DNA of 64,000 bases from Zoogloea sp. 1C4. Lineage in GTDB: Bacteria; Pseudomonadota; Gammaproteobacteria; Burkholderiales; Rhodocyclaceae. The stretch is from the NCBI RefSeq assembly GCF_009469605.1, contig NZ_SSXU01000018.1, positions 17,566 to 81,565 of the forward strand. Reading direction: 5' to 3'. Below the pieces are notes generated by a model. The model was given only the letters and a program-made list of their open reading frames with translations, was not told the origin of the DNA and did not search any database. This document shows positions 28,949 to 40,793 of the stretch, piece by piece (the first letter of the stretch is position 1; each line of letters starts with the position of its first letter). The position numbers were made by a program, and so were the translations under genes.

Positions 28949-31678
28949 ATGCCTACCCTGTTGCTCGTAGACGGTTCCAGCTATCTGTACCGCGCTTTCC
29001 ATGCCCTGCCCGACCTGCGCAATTCGGCAGGCGAACCGACCGGTGCCGTGCGCGGCGTGCTGTCCATGCTACGTCGGCTCGAATCCGACTACAAGGCAGA
29101 GTATCGGGCCTGCATCTTCGACGCCAAAGGCAAGACCTTCCGCGACGACTGGTTTCCCGACTACAAATCCCACCGCCCGCCGATGCCCGACGACCTGCGG
29201 GCGCAGATCGAGCCGCTCCACGAAGCCGTGAAGGCCGAGGGCTGGCCGCTGCTCGTCGAGGAAGGCGTGGAAGCCGACGACGTGATCGGCACCCTCACCC
29301 GCCGCGCCGTCGAGGCCGGCTGGGAGGTCGTCATCTCCACCGGCGACAAGGATCTCACCCAGCTCGTCCAGCCCGGCGTGCGCTGGGTGAACACGATGAG
29401 CGAGGAAGTGCTCGACTCCGACGGCGTGACCGCGAAGTTCGGCGTGCCGCCCGAGCGCATCATCGACTACCTGGCGCTGGTCGGCGACACCGTCGATAAC
29501 GTACCCGGCGTCGAGAAGTGCGGCCCCAAGACCGCCGTGAAATGGCTCACCGAATACGGCACCCTCGACAACCTGATCGCCAACGCCGACAAGGTGGGCG
29601 GCAAGGTCGGCGAAAACCTGCGCAAGCACCTGGATTTCCTGCCCCTGGGTCGCAAGCTCGTCACCGTCGTCACCGATCTGCCGCTGCCCGTCGGCCCGGC
29701 CGACCTGCCCGCCCGGGCCGACGACAAGGAGGCGCTTGCCGCCATCTACCGGCGCATGGAGTTCAAGGGCTGGCTGAAGGAGCTGGAGGAAGGCGCCAGC
29801 GCCCCCCGCGCCGCAGCCGCCAGCGCCGGCGACACCGCCCCGCCCACGCCCCAGACCGAACCCGGTGCCCACCGCACCGGCTACGAGACGCTCCTCGACT
29901 GGGAAGCCTTCGACGCCTGGCTGGCCAGGATTTCCGCCGCCGAGCTCACCGCCTTCGACACCGAAACCACCGGCCTCGACCCAATGGTCGCGACGCTGGT
30001 CGGCATGTCCTTCGCCACCGTCGAGGGCGAAGCCGCCTACCTGCCGCTGTCCCACACCTACGCCGACGCCCCGGCCCAGCTGCCGCTCGCCGAGGTGCTC
30101 GCCAAGCTCAAGCCCTGGCTCGAATCCGACGCCCACCACAAGCTCGGCCAGAACCTCAAGTACGACGCCCACATCCTCGCCAACCACGGCATCGCCCTTG
30201 CCGGCATCGCGGAAGACACCCTGCTCGAGTCCTACATCCTCGAGAGTGACAAGTCCCACGACATGGATTCGCTGGCCAGCCGCCACCTGGGCATCAAGAC
30301 GCTGACTTACGCCGAAGTGTGCGGCAAGGGCGCCAAGCAGATCGGCTTTGGCGAAGTGGAACTCGCCCGCGCCACCGAGTACGCCGCCGAGGACGCCGAC
30401 ATCACCCTGCGCCTGCACCACGCGCTGGCTGCCCAGCTGGCCGCCGAGCCGCGCCTCGCCGCGCTCTACCGCGACGTGGAGCTGCCCACCGCCCGGGTGC
30501 TGTTCGAGATGGAGCGCAACGGCGTGCTGATCGACGACTTCCTGCTCGCCCAGCACTCCGAGGAGCTCGGCCGCCGTCTGCACGAGCTCGAGCTGCAGGC
30601 CCACGAACTCGCCGGCCAGCCCTTCAACCTGGGCTCGCCCAAGCAGCTCGGCGAGATCCTGTTCACCAAGCTGGGCCTGCCGGTGGTCAAGAAGACCGCC
30701 ACCGGCCAGCCGTCGACGGACGAAGACGTGCTCTCCCAGCTCGCCGAGGACTACCCGCTGCCCAAGCTGCTGCTCGAACACCGCAGCCTCGCCAAGCTCA
30801 AGAACACCTACACCGACAAGCTGCCGCTGATGGTGAACCGCCGCACCGGCCGCGTGCACACCAGCTTCAGCCAGGCCGTGGCCGTCACCGGGCGCCTCGC
30901 CAGCACCGAGCCCAACCTGCAGAACATCCCGATCCGCACGCCCGAAGGCCGCCGCATCCGCGCCGCCTTCATCGCTCCAGCAGGCCACAAGATCGTCTCG
31001 GCGGACTACTCCCAGATCGAGCTGCGCATCATGGCGCACCTCTCTGGCGACAAGGGCCTGCTCGACGCGTTTGCCCACGGCGAGGACGTGCACCGCGCCA
31101 CCGCCGGCGAGATCTTCGGCGTCACCCCGCTGGAAGTCACCAGCGAGCAACGCCGCTACGCCAAGGTGATCAACTTCGGGCTGATCTACGGCATGAGCGC
31201 CCACGGCCTCGCCAAGAACCTCGGCATCGAGCGCGCCGCCGCCGCCAGCTACATCGACCGCTACTTCGCCCGCTACCCCGGCGTCGCCGCCTACATGGAC
31301 CGCACCCGGGCCGAAGCCAAGGCCAACGGCTACGTGGAGACGGTCTTCGGCCGCCGCCTGCACCTGCCGGAGATCCGCGCCCAGCAGGTCGGCCGCCGCC
31401 AGGCCGCCGAGCGCGCCGCGATCAACGCGCCCATGCAGGGCACCGCCGCCGACCTCATCAAGAAGGCCATGATCGCCACCTCGGCGTGGCTGCGCGAGGC
31501 CGGCGTGAAGAGCAAGCTCATCCTGCAGGTCCACGACGAGCTGGTGCTCGAAGTGCCCGACGACGAAGTGACGCTGATCCGCGACCAGTTGCCCAGGCTG
31601 ATGGCCGGCGTGGCGCAACTTTCCGTGCCACTGGTTGCCGAAGTGGGCGTCGGCATCAACTGGGACGAAGCGCACTGA
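28949..31678 (+). CDS. polA: DNA polymerase I
   Basis: The 909-residue enzyme has the full three-domain layout: 5'-3' exonuclease (MPTLLLVDGSSYLYRAFHA, FDAKGKTFRDDWF, EADDVIGTL), an apparently active 3'-5' exonuclease with ExoI motif TAFDTETTGLDP, and the polymerase with motif A VSADYSQIELRIMAHLSG, motif B RRYAKVINFGLIYGMS and motif C ILQVHDELVLEVP. The ATG at 28949 gives the family-standard start; the frame is open upstream. No defect is seen. Confidence 0.98.
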   Translation: MPTLLLVDGSSYLYRAFHALPDLRNSAGEPTGAVRGVLSMLRRLESDYKAEYRACIFDAKGKTFRDDWFPDYKSHRPPMPDDLRAQIEPLHEAVKAEGWPLLVEEGVEADDVIGTLTRRAVEAGWEVVISTGDKDLTQLVQPGVRWVNTMSEEVLDSDGVTAKFGVPPERIIDYLALVGDTVDNVPGVEKCGPKTAVKWLTEYGTLDNLIANADKVGGKVGENLRKHLDFLPLGRKLVTVVTDLPLPVGPADLPARADDKEALAAIYRRMEFKGWLKELEEGASAPRAAAASAGDTAPPTPQTEPGAHRTGYETLLDWEAFDAWLARISAAELTAFDTETTGLDPMVATLVGMSFATVEGEAAYLPLSHTYADAPAQLPLAEVLAKLKPWLESDAHHKLGQNLKYDAHILANHGIALAGIAEDTLLESYILESDKSHDMDSLASRHLGIKTLTYAEVCGKGAKQIGFGEVELARATEYAAEDADITLRLHHALAAQLAAEPRLAALYRDVELPTARVLFEMERNGVLIDDFLLAQHSEELGRRLHELELQAHELAGQPFNLGSPKQLGEILFTKLGLPVVKKTATGQPSTDEDVLSQLAEDYPLPKLLLEHRSLAKLKNTYTDKLPLMVNRRTGRVHTSFSQAVAVTGRLASTEPNLQNIPIRTPEGRRIRAAFIAPAGHKIVSADYSQIELRIMAHLSGDKGLLDAFAHGEDVHRATAGEIFGVTPLEVTSEQRRYAKVINFGLIYGMSAHGLAKNLGIERAAAASYIDRYFARYPGVAAYMDRTRAEAKANGYVETVFGRRLHLPEIRAQQVGRRQAAERAAINAPMQGTAADLIKKAMIATSAWLREAGVKSKLILQVHDELVLEVPDDEVTLIRDQLPRLMAGVAQLSVPLVAEVGVGINWDEAH

Positions 31679-31745
31679 GCGGCCGCCCGGGCGCCGGCCC
31701 CACCGGCGCAGGCCGCGCCGCCCCGCAATTCTTGAAAGCCTCTGG

Positions 31746-32258
31746 ATGTACCACCGCATCACCCTGCTGCTGCTGATCTTCGCCCTGTCGGCGTGCAGCA
31801 CCTTCTCGTCGAAAAAGAAGGACGACAGCTACAAGCTCGAGCACTTCACGCCCGATTCGCCCTTCGAGCAGTCCTTCGAGATCGGTGTCTCCGCCGCCTG
31901 CGAAGCCGGCCGGCGGGCCTTGCTCAGCCAGGGCTACCTGATCGACGAGACCAAGCCCGATCAGGTGCGCGCCCGCAAGTTCTTCCAGCCCAACCGCGAG
32001 ACCCAGATCCAGCTCACCTTCAGCCTGTCGTGCCTGGCCGAGGGCGACGGCTCGGTGGTGTTCGCCAACGTCCGCCAGCTGCGCGAAGAGCTCAAGGCCG
32101 GCTCGGCCAGCACCGGCCTCAGCGTCACCGGCATCGGCTCCCTGTCGCTGCCCTTTGGTGGCAACAACGAATCCCTGGTCAAGGTGGGCGAGGAAACCGT
32201 CACCGACGCCGAGTTCTACGGGCGCTTCTTCGCCCTGATGCAATCCTTCATACGCTGA
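31746..32258 (+). CDS. DUF2242 domain-containing lipoprotein
   Basis: The 170-residue protein has a lipoprotein signal ending in LSACS and a conserved mature part (FTPDSPFEQSFEIGVSAACE and QVRARKFFQPNRETQIQL) typical of the DUF2242 family. It lies 67 bp after polA and its TGA overlaps the transglycosylase ATG (TGATG). Function is unknown; coupling to a murein enzyme suggests an envelope role. Confidence 0.82.
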   Translation: MYHRITLLLLIFALSACSTFSSKKKDDSYKLEHFTPDSPFEQSFEIGVSAACEAGRRALLSQGYLIDETKPDQVRARKFFQPNRETQIQLTFSLSCLAEGDGSVVFANVRQLREELKAGSASTGLSVTGIGSLSLPFGGNNESLVKVGEETVTDAEFYGRFFALMQSFIR

Positions 32259-33451
32259 TGAAATCCACCTTCGCCGCCCTCGCCGCTGTCCTTGGCGCCA
32301 CCACCGCCCACGCCGCCGACGCGCCCGATCCCGCCCGCTTCGCTCCCTGCCTCGCCGGGCTCAAGGCCGACGCCGCCGCCCGCGGCATCGCAGGCCCGAG
32401 CTACGACCGCCTCACCGCCAGCCTCGCGCCCGACATGAAGGTGCTCGACTTCCTCGACTACCAGCCCGAGTTCCGCACCCCGATCTGGGATTACCTCGCC
32501 GGTCTGGTGGACGACGAGCGCGTCGCCGACGGCCGCGCGATGCAGAAACAATGGGCCGAAGTGCTCGCCAACGTGTCGGCGCGCTACAAGGTCGACCCGG
32601 CCACGGTGGTCGCGGTGTGGGGTGTCGAGAGCAACTTCGGCCGCAACTTCGGCGCCCGGCCGCTGCTCACTTCGCTGTCCACGCTGTCGTGCTACGGCCG
32701 CCGGCAGGCCTATTTCCGCGGCGAGTTCTTCGACGCCCTGAAGATCGTCGACGCTGGCGACGTGAAGGCCGAGCAGCTCGTCGGCTCCTGGGCCGGCGCC
32801 TTCGGCCACACCCAGTTCATGCCCTCCACCTTCCTGCGTCTGGCGGTCGATTACGACGGCGACGGCCGCCGCGATCTGGTCGGCAGCATCCCCGACGCCC
32901 TCGCCTCCACCGCCAACTTCCTGCGTAAGGCCGGCTGGCGCGAAGGCGAACCCTGGGGCTACGAGGTGCGCCTGCCCGCGGGCTTCGACGCCAGCAGCGC
33001 CGGCCGCAAGAACAAGCAGGCGCTCGCCAGCTGGGCGGCGCGCGGCGTCACCCGCATCGACGGCAGCCCCCTCAGCGGTCCGGATTCCGCCGGCCTGCTG
33101 CTCCCCGCCGGCCCCAAGGGCCCGGCCTTCATCGTGTTCCGCAACTTCGACGTGATCTTCGGCTACAACGCCGCCGAGAGCTACGCGCTGGCCATCGCCC
33201 ACCTGGCCGACCGCCTGAAGGGCGGCGGCGCCTTCGCCACCCCGTGGCCCACCGACGACGCTGGCCTGTCCCGCGCCGAGCGCCGGGAGCTACAAACCCT
33301 GCTTATAGCTCGGGGCCATGCCATAGGCACTGTCGATGGCATGCTCGGCGACGCCAGCCGCGCCGCCATCCGCGTCGAGCAGCAGCGCCTCGGCCACAAC
33401 GTGGATGGCCGCGCCGGCCAGAAGCTCCTCGCCGCCCTGCGCAAGCCCTGA
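32258..33451 (+). CDS. Lytic murein transglycosylase (MltB family) with C-terminal peptidoglycan-binding domain
   Basis: The 397-residue exported enzyme cleaves the glycan strand of peptidoglycan with 1,6-anhydro-ring formation. A signal peptide ends at AHAADA. The SLT_2 catalytic domain contains the catalytic Glu in VWGVESNFGRNFG and the conserved GAFGHTQFMPSTFLRLAVD. The last ~60 residues form a PG_binding_1 domain (LQTLLIARGHAIGTVDGMLG). It has no lipobox, so it is periplasmic, unlike E. coli MltB. Confidence 0.93.
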   Translation: MKSTFAALAAVLGATTAHAADAPDPARFAPCLAGLKADAAARGIAGPSYDRLTASLAPDMKVLDFLDYQPEFRTPIWDYLAGLVDDERVADGRAMQKQWAEVLANVSARYKVDPATVVAVWGVESNFGRNFGARPLLTSLSTLSCYGRRQAYFRGEFFDALKIVDAGDVKAEQLVGSWAGAFGHTQFMPSTFLRLAVDYDGDGRRDLVGSIPDALASTANFLRKAGWREGEPWGYEVRLPAGFDASSAGRKNKQALASWAARGVTRIDGSPLSGPDSAGLLLPAGPKGPAFIVFRNFDVIFGYNAAESYALAIAHLADRLKGGGAFATPWPTDDAGLSRAERRELQTLLIARGHAIGTVDGMLGDASRAAIRVEQQRLGHNVDGRAGQKLLAALRKP

Positions 33452-33459
33452 TCCGCACC

Positions 33460-34305
33460 ATGACCGACCACATTCCCGCCCACCCCGACGCCTCGCCGCT
33501 GGGCAAGCCCGTCGCCTACGCCGAGCACTACGCGCCCGAGCTGCTCTTCCCCATCGCCCGCCAGGGCAAGCGCGACGAGATCGGCGTGGCCGCCGGCACG
33601 CTTCCCTTCGTCGGCGAAGACCTGTGGAACGCCTACGAAATCTCGTGGCTGGGCCCCAAGGGCAAGCCGGTGGTGGCGCTGGCGCAGTTCCGCGTGCCGG
33701 CCGATTCGCCCAACCTGGTCGAATCCAAGTCGTTCAAGCTGTATCTCAACTCCTTCAACCAGACGAAGCTCGCAGGCGTCGATGAACTCGTCGCGCGGCT
33801 CACCGCCGATCTCTCGGCCGCCGCCGGCGCGCCGGTTTCGGTGAAGGTCGAGCCGCTGTCCACCCGCCCCCAGCGCCCGATGGGCTACCCCAAGGGCGTG
33901 CTGCTGGACGAGCTCGACATCGCCATCGACCAGTATTCCCCCGCGCCCGGGCTGCTCCGCGCCGACGCCAGCCTGCCGGAAGTCACCGAAACGCTGTATT
34001 CGCACCTCCTCAAGTCCAACTGCCTCGTCACCGGTCAGCCGGACTGGGCGATGGTGGTGCTGCGCTACCGCGGCGCGCCCATCGACCGCGAGGGCCTGCT
34101 GCGCTACATCGTGTCCTTCCGCCAGCACAACGAGTTCCACGAGCAATGCGTCGAGCGCATCTTCATGGACGTGATGCGCCAGTGCCGGCCCGCCAGCCTG
34201 TCGGTGTGGGCGCGCTACACCCGCCGCGGCGGGCTCGACATCAACCCGGCCCGGCGCACGCCCGATCTGCCGCCGCCGCCCGACTTCGCCGAAATCCGCC
34301 AATGA
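33460..34305 (+). CDS. queF: NADPH-dependent 7-cyano-7-deazaguanine reductase
   Basis: The 281-residue enzyme reduces preQ0 to preQ1 in queuosine biosynthesis. The length matches the long, E. coli-type (YqcD) QueF. The QueF motif [15 protein letters not shown] is present, as are the catalytic Cys/Asp in [13 protein letters not shown]. The last part, [12 protein letters not shown], is also conserved. It overlaps murB by 4 nt. Confidence 0.96.
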   Translation: MTDHIPAHPDASPLGKPVAYAEHYAPELLFPIARQGKRDEIGVAAGTLPFVGEDLWNAYEISWLGPKGKPVVALAQFRVPADSPNLVESKSFKLYLNSFNQTKLAGVDELVARLTADLSAAAGAPVSVKVEPLSTRPQRPMGYPKGVLLDELDIAIDQYSPAPGLLRADASLPEVTETLYSHLLKSNCLVTGQPDWAMVVLRYRGAPIDREGLLRYIVSFRQHNEFHEQCVERIFMDVMRQCRPASLSVWARYTRRGGLDINPARRTPDLPPPPDFAEIRQ

Positions 34306-35336
34306 CCGCCCCCGACCTGCTCCAGCAGGACGTCGCCCTCGACGCCCTCAACACCCTGCGCCTGCCGGCCCGCGCCGCGTGGTTTGCCGCCGTCGATTCG
34401 GCCGACCAGCTTCGCGCGGTGCTCGACGACCCGCGCGTCGCCGGCCTGCCGCGCTTCGTGCTGGGCGGTGGTTCCAACCTGGTGCTCGCCGGGGATTTCC
34501 CGGGCCTCGTGCTGAAGGTCGCCTTCCACGGCAAGAGCCGCGTCCAGGAAGACGCCGACGCCTTCTACATCCGCGCCGGCGGCGGCGAGAACTGGCACGA
34601 CTTCGTGCGCTGGACCCTGGAGATGGGCTGGCCCGGGCTCGAGAACCTCTCGCTGATCCCCGGCACCGTCGGCGCCGCGCCGGTGCAGAACATCGGCGCC
34701 TACGGCATCGAGATGGCCGAGCACTTCTACAGCCTGCGCGCTTACGACCTCGAAACCGGCAAGACGGTCGGCTTCGACAAGGCCGACTGCCACTTTGGCT
34801 ACCGGGACAGCTTCTTCAAGCAGGCCGGTGCCGGGCGCTATCTCATCGCCGCGGTCACCTTCCGCCTGCCCAAGCAGTGGCAGCCGCGCACCAACTACGC
34901 CGACGTGGCGCGCGAGCTCGAGGCCCAGGGCATCGCCCAGCCCACGCCGCTGCAGGTGTCCGACGCCGTCATCGCCATCCGCCGCCGCAAGCTGCCCGAC
35001 CCGGCCGAGATCGGCAACGCCGGCAGCTTCTTCAAGAACCCGGTGGTTTCGGCCGACGCGTACACCCGCCTCGCCGCCGACTTCCCCACGCTGCCGCACT
35101 ATCCGCAACCCGACGGCAGCCAGAAGCTCGCCGCCGGCTGGCTGATCGAGCAGGCCGGCTGGAAGGGCAGGCAACTGGGCCCGGTGGGCTGCTACGCCAG
35201 GCAGGCGCTGGTGCTGGTCAACCACGGCGGCGCCCGGGGCAGCGACGTGCGTGCTACGAGCGAGGCCGTCCGCGCCGACGTGCGCGCCCGCTTCGGGGTC
35301 GAGCTGGAGCCGGAGCCGGTTTTCGTCGGCGGCTGA
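34302..35336 (+). CDS. murB: UDP-N-acetylenolpyruvoylglucosamine reductase
   Basis: The 344-residue FAD-dependent enzyme performs the second committed step of peptidoglycan precursor synthesis. FAD-binding [20 protein letters not shown] and [19 protein letters not shown] are seen, as is the catalytic Ser segment [15 protein letters not shown]. The length and the Tyr loop NYADV place it in the type I (E. coli-like) class. The gene is coupled to queF by an ATGA overlap. Confidence 0.97.
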   Translation: MTAPDLLQQDVALDALNTLRLPARAAWFAAVDSADQLRAVLDDPRVAGLPRFVLGGGSNLVLAGDFPGLVLKVAFHGKSRVQEDADAFYIRAGGGENWHDFVRWTLEMGWPGLENLSLIPGTVGAAPVQNIGAYGIEMAEHFYSLRAYDLETGKTVGFDKADCHFGYRDSFFKQAGAGRYLIAAVTFRLPKQWQPRTNYADVARELEAQGIAQPTPLQVSDAVIAIRRRKLPDPAEIGNAGSFFKNPVVSADAYTRLAADFPTLPHYPQPDGSQKLAAGWLIEQAGWKGRQLGPVGCYARQALVLVNHGGARGSDVRATSEAVRADVRARFGVELEPEPVFVGG

Positions 35337-35435
35337 GGGCATCACGTCAGCGCCACGACGACGGCATGGCTGCCCTAAAGCTTTTCGCGACCGTGCCGAA
35401 AACCGCACATCGTCCACGATGTACGGAGCCCCCTC

Positions 35436-35999
35436 ATGGCAGCTGAAGAACGGCGCGGCAGCAGCGCCCTCACCCCCGACCTCGACTGGAGTCAGGTCCG
35501 CGAAACCGTGCTGATGCTCGAACTGGCCGTCGGCCAGATCGATTCGGCGCTGAAGGAAGGCAACAGCTCGGTCGAAGTGCTCACCGACTCCTTCACCTCG
35601 ATGGCCGGCTACATGCGGATGATGGGCCAGGCCCTCGAATCCCTGCCCGACAACCCCGCCACCGCCGATCTCAAGTCCACCCTGATCGGCCACGCCAGCG
35701 AAGTCGCCGGCCGCGTCCAGCGCTCGATCATCGCCTTCCAGTTCTACGACAAGCTGAGTCAGCGCCTGGCCCACGTGTCCCACAGCCTGGAAGCCCTCGG
35801 CAGCCTCGTCACCGACCAGCGCAAGCTCTACAACCCCTTCGAATGGGTTGCGCTGCAGGAGAAGATCCGCGCCAAGTATTCCACCCGCGAAGAGCTCGAG
35901 ATGTTCAACGCGGTGATGCAGGGCATGCCGGTGAAGGAAGCCCTGGAGCACTACAAGGCCGAGATGAAGGACAAAGGCGACGACGTCGAACTCTTCTAG
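35436..35999 (+). CDS. All-helical protein, CheZ-like in part
   Basis: The 187-residue protein has no signal peptide and looks entirely helical. Residues ~95-125, SIIAFQFYDKLSQRLAHVS, resemble the FQDxxxQ helix of CheZ-type phosphatases, and the N-terminus (DWSQVRETVLMLELAVGQI) forms a long amphipathic helix. The usual CheZ C-terminal CheY-binding peptide is not evident, although the protein ends in acidic DDVELF. No chemotaxis genes are nearby. GGAG lies about 8 bases before the ATG. Confidence 0.55.
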   Translation: MAAEERRGSSALTPDLDWSQVRETVLMLELAVGQIDSALKEGNSSVEVLTDSFTSMAGYMRMMGQALESLPDNPATADLKSTLIGHASEVAGRVQRSIIAFQFYDKLSQRLAHVSHSLEALGSLVTDQRKLYNPFEWVALQEKIRAKYSTREELEMFNAVMQGMPVKEALEHYKAEMKDKGDDVELF

Positions 36000-36072
36000 A
36001 CAGCAGCCGATAAGCCTGCTGCGCGGCCCGATCTCGCGACGGCTTCTCGGCCACCGTCTTGCTTGGCGCAAG

Positions 36073-36147
36073 CCTGTAGGTCGGACTTCAGTCCGACACC
36101 ACTCGTCAATCGTGCGGCGTTTGTCGGACTGAAGTCCGACCTACAGG
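36073..36147. repeat. REP palindrome pair, copy 1
   Basis: Two head-to-head copies of a 24-nt unit built on the palindrome GTCGGACTTCAGTCCGAC are separated by about 27 bp, so the whole element is itself an inverted repeat from CCTGTAGG to CCTACAGG. It sits between the CheZ-like gene and the cupin gene. Two further copies occur at 37926 and 55576. Confidence 0.9.
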
Positions 36148-36277
36148 ATGTCGGCTTGGGGCCGGATCGCCCGATCGCCCCTCTTTTTTGTAAGCGAATC
36201 CACCCGCTGCGCCATGTCGGCGGCAAAGGCGTAAACTCCGCGGCTTTCCGATTCTGCCCACCGGATTCCGCTTCGTC

Positions 36278-36640
36278 ATGCCGCCGTCCGTCATTCATTT
36301 TTCCGACCCTGCCCCCGAACCTGTCGAAGACCGCCCCGCCCTTGGCCGGGCGATCGGTTCGCCGCCGCTGCGCCTCACCGCCGAACGCTACGCTGCCGAG
36401 GATGGCGCCCTGTCGATCGGCGACTGGACCTGCGAGCCCGGCGCGTGGCGGATCGCCTTCCATCCGGGGCGCCACGAGTTCTTCCAGGTGACGAGCGGGC
36501 GGCTGCGCATCGTGGATACCGCCGGCAACGCCCGGGAGTTCGGGCCCGGCGAGGCGGGCATCATCCCCGCCGGTTTCATCGGCACCTTCGAGGTGATCGA
36601 GCGCGTCGAGAAGCGTTACGTGATGCTCGACCGGGCCTGA
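36278..36640 (+). CDS. Small cupin-domain protein
   Basis: The 120-residue protein is a single cupin barrel of the DUF861/EutQ-like type, with CEPGAWRIAFHPGRHEFFQV and AREFGPGEAGIIPAGFIGTF as the two cupin motifs. The His/Glu metal ligands are partly retained (GRHEF). Function is unknown. Its last 25 bp overlap the 3' end of the convergent hydrolase gene. Confidence 0.82.
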   Translation: MPPSVIHFSDPAPEPVEDRPALGRAIGSPPLRLTAERYAAEDGALSIGDWTCEPGAWRIAFHPGRHEFFQVTSGRLRIVDTAGNAREFGPGEAGIIPAGFIGTFEVIERVEKRYVMLDRA

Positions 36641-37437
36641 AACGTCGTTTCCAGCCAGCCCGCCAGGGCCTCCGCCGCCTGCGGCCAGGGGCGGTCCAGC
36701 ATCAGCATGTGGCCGCAGCCTTGCACCGTGACCGACTGCGCCCGCCACGCCAGGGTGGTGAAGAACAGCATCGACGGCGGGAACACCGCATCCACCCCGC
36801 CGCCCATCACCAGCGCCGGTATCGCCGGCCGACGCCCGGTGCGCAGGAAGGGCAGCGCCACCATCTCGGCCACCGCCCGGTCCGATTCGCGCTCCATCAT
36901 CGGCAAAAACTCCACCAGCTCCTGGTGGGGCATCTCCGGCGAGAAGTAGATATCGGTCATCACCTGGAAGGTCGCCTCCGTCGGCCGGCCCGACACCGCG
37001 TTGGGCAGCTCCTCGAAGAAATCCGGCCGGGTCAGCGCCAGCCGGCTGGCCGAACCACCGGTGCCCGAAGGCGGCACCGGCGCCATCAGCACGACGCCCG
37101 CCGCCTGGCCGCCGCTGGTGAGGTAGCGCTCCACCACCTGGGTGCCCATCGAATGGCCGATCAGCACCGGCAGCGCGGGCAGCCCAGCCACCGCCCGGGC
37201 CACGTCGTCGGCGTAGTCGTCGAGGCCGAAGTCATCGATGCGATCGTGCCCGCTGCTCTCGCCGTGGCCGGACAGATCCAGCGCGTAGCAGTCGAAACCC
37301 CGTTGATTGAAGAAGGGCACGAAGTGCAGCTGCCAGCATTGGGCGTTGGTGTAGGCGCCGTGGACGAACAGCAGCGGCGGCCGGCCATTGGGGCGCGCGG
37401 ACGGATGGTGATGGACAGCGAGGGAATGAACGGACAT
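36616..37437 (-). CDS. Alpha/beta-hydrolase fold protein
   Basis: The 273-residue protein has the alpha/beta-hydrolase layout: oxyanion region LLFVHGAYTNAQCW, nucleophile elbow LIGHSMGTQVVERY with Ser, and the late His in VQGCGHMLMLDRPW. The Asp is probably in MGGGVDAVFPP. No signal peptide is present. Substrate is unknown. The gene overlaps the cupin gene at its 3' end. Confidence 0.88.
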   Translation of the reverse strand: MSVHSLAVHHHPSARPNGRPPLLFVHGAYTNAQCWQLHFVPFFNQRGFDCYALDLSGHGESSGHDRIDDFGLDDYADDVARAVAGLPALPVLIGHSMGTQVVERYLTSGGQAAGVVLMAPVPPSGTGGSASRLALTRPDFFEELPNAVSGRPTEATFQVMTDIYFSPEMPHQELVEFLPMMERESDRAVAEMVALPFLRTGRRPAIPALVMGGGVDAVFPPSMLFFTTLAWRAQSVTVQGCGHMLMLDRPWPQAAEALAGWLETTFQARSSIT

Positions 37438-37562
37438 GGGGCGCTTTCGAGCGATGCGGATAACAGCCGCATTCTGTCACGTCATGCCGCCGCGCCGGAT
37501 GACAACGCGGACGCCCGGGCTAGAATAGCCGGCCCAAAACCATAACCCTTCAGGAGAACACC

Positions 37563-37853
37563 ATGAGCATCCACATCATCGCCCGCTTCACCGCCAAGCC
37601 CGACACCATCGACGCCCTGCGCACCCTGCTGCTGGGCATGCTGGCACCGACCCGCAAGGAAGAAGGCTGCATCCGCTACGAGCTGCTCAACAACACCGCC
37701 GACGCCACCGACTTCACCTTCGTCGAGGAATGGGCCAGCCAGGCCGCCATCGACGCCCACATGCAGACGCCGCATCTGAAAGCCGTGCTGGTGGATTCCG
37801 CCCCGCTGGTGGCCTGCCCGGTGGATGTGCGCTTCCTCACCGCCGCTGCCTGA
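37563..37853 (+). CDS. Antibiotic-biosynthesis-monooxygenase-type (YgiN-like) protein
   Basis: The 96-residue ferredoxin-like protein belongs to the ABM family: IHIIARFTAKPDTIDALR at the start and FTFVEEWASQAAIDAHMQTP in the second half. Such proteins act as quinol monooxygenases or heme-degrading enzymes; which one applies here is unknown. AGGAGA lies just upstream of the ATG at 37563. Confidence 0.85.
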   Translation: MSIHIIARFTAKPDTIDALRTLLLGMLAPTRKEEGCIRYELLNNTADATDFTFVEEWASQAAIDAHMQTPHLKAVLVDSAPLVACPVDVRFLTAAA

Positions 37854-37925
37854 CGCTTCAGCCCTGCACGTCCGACTGCCACGCCTGGGGGTCGGACTGC
37901 CAAGTCTGCACCGGCGCCCGCCTAG

Positions 37926-37997
37926 TGTAGGTCGGACTTCAGTCCGACAAACCCCGCCTGATCAACCCGCGATGTCGGACTGAAGTCCGAACTACAG
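37926..37997. repeat. REP palindrome pair, copy 2
   Basis: This is the same paired palindrome as at 36073, with a ~24-bp spacer and one mismatch in the right outer flank (GAACTACAG instead of GACCTACAG). It lies between the convergent ends of the monooxygenase-like gene and nirE and could serve both as a transcript end. Confidence 0.9.
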
Positions 37998-38015
37998 GGG
38001 CTCGAGGAAAGCCGC

Positions 38016-38903
38016 TCAGACCGTCGCCTGGGCCCGGTTGAACCACGCCAGCTTGTCGGCCAGGGCCACCACTTCGCCCACGATCAGCAGCGCCGGCGGG
38101 CGGATGCCGGCGGCGGCGGCCACGTCGGGCAGGGTCGTCAGGGTGCCGGTGACCACCCGCTGGTTGGCGCGGGTGCCGTTTTCCACCAGCGCCGCGGGCG
38201 TGTCGGCGCCGCGGCCGTGCTCGATCAAGGCCGCGCAGTGGGCCTGCAGCATGCCTACGCCCATGTAGATCACCGCGGTTTGGTTGGGCCGGGCGAGGGC
38301 CACCCAGTCGAGCGCCGATTCGCCGGCCCGGCGGTGGCCGGTGGCGAACACCACCGACTGGGCGTGATCCCGGTGGGTCAGGGGAATCCCCGCATACGCG
38401 CCGGCCCCGCAGGCCGCGGTGATGCCCGGCACCACCTCGAAGGGCACGCCGGCTTCCAGCAGTTCCTCCAGTTCCTCGCCGCCGCGCCCGAAGATGAACG
38501 GGTCGCCACCCTTGAGCCGCACCACCTGCCGGCCCTCCCGGGCGAGGCGCACCAGCAGGCGGTTGATGTCTTCCTGGGGCAGAGTGTGGTGGCCGGCCTC
38601 CTTGCCCACGTAGATGCACTCGGCGTCGGGCCGGGCCAGATCGAGGATGCCGTCGCCCACCAGATGATCGACCACCAGCGTATCGGCGCTGGCGATCAGG
38701 CGCGCGGCGCGCAGGGTCAGCAGCTCCGGATCGCCCGGTCCGGCCCCGACGAGGGCCACCCGGCCCGATCCGCCGGCCGGCATGGTGAGCGGCCGCGCGG
38801 CATCCGGCGCAAAACCAGCGGGCCCACCCAGCACCTGGTGGAGGAAGGCGCGCAATGCGCCGGCGGCTGGCATTTCCAGACTGGCGGTGACGGGCGGCGG
38901 CAT
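38016..38903 (-). CDS. nirE: Uroporphyrinogen-III C-methyltransferase of heme d1 synthesis
   Basis: The ~295-residue enzyme methylates uroporphyrinogen III at C2 and C7 to give precorrin-2, the entry to siroheme and heme d1. The SUMT motifs [36 protein letters not shown] and [18 protein letters not shown] are intact. I prefer the ATG at 38901-38903, which has GGGAG seven bases upstream; an ATG seven codons earlier (38924) has none. The gene is divergent from nirS with an FNR-type box between them, so NirE is the likely name, although CobA-type enzymes are indistinguishable by motif. Confidence 0.88.
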   Translation of the reverse strand: MPPPVTASLEMPAAGALRAFLHQVLGGPAGFAPDAARPLTMPAGGSGRVALVGAGPGDPELLTLRAARLIASADTLVVDHLVGDGILDLARPDAECIYVGKEAGHHTLPQEDINRLLVRLAREGRQVVRLKGGDPFIFGRGGEELEELLEAGVPFEVVPGITAACGAGAYAGIPLTHRDHAQSVVFATGHRRAGESALDWVALARPNQTAVIYMGVGMLQAHCAALIEHGRGADTPAALVENGTRANQRVVTGTLTTLPDVAAAAGIRPPALLIVGEVVALADKLAWFNRAQATV

Positions 38904-38962
38904 GGCGAAACTCCCGGGAATCATGACGACCGGAATCTATCAGCCGAGTCACGTTCTCGAAC

Positions 38963-38976
38963 TTGACCGCTATCAA
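38963..38976. promoter_or_regulatory. FNR/Dnr-type box between nirE and nirS
   Basis: TTGACCGCTATCAA matches the FNR/Dnr consensus TTGAT-N4-ATCAA at 9 of 10 defined positions. Activation from -41.5 would put the nirS start site near 39011, about 48 nt before the nirS ATG. The site could also serve nirE, whose ATG is 60 nt away on the other side. Confidence 0.8.
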
Positions 38977-39007
38977 GGAAGGGGTATAGCCCCCTGGCGC
39001 AACCTGA

Positions 39008-40780
<1,773 letters not shown>

Positions 40781-40793
40781 TCGTCGCCGACCG

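Noticed and set aside
35436..35999. Assignment as CheZ phosphatase
   Set aside because: Only one helix resembles CheZ and no chemotaxis genes are near; kept as CheZ-like in part.
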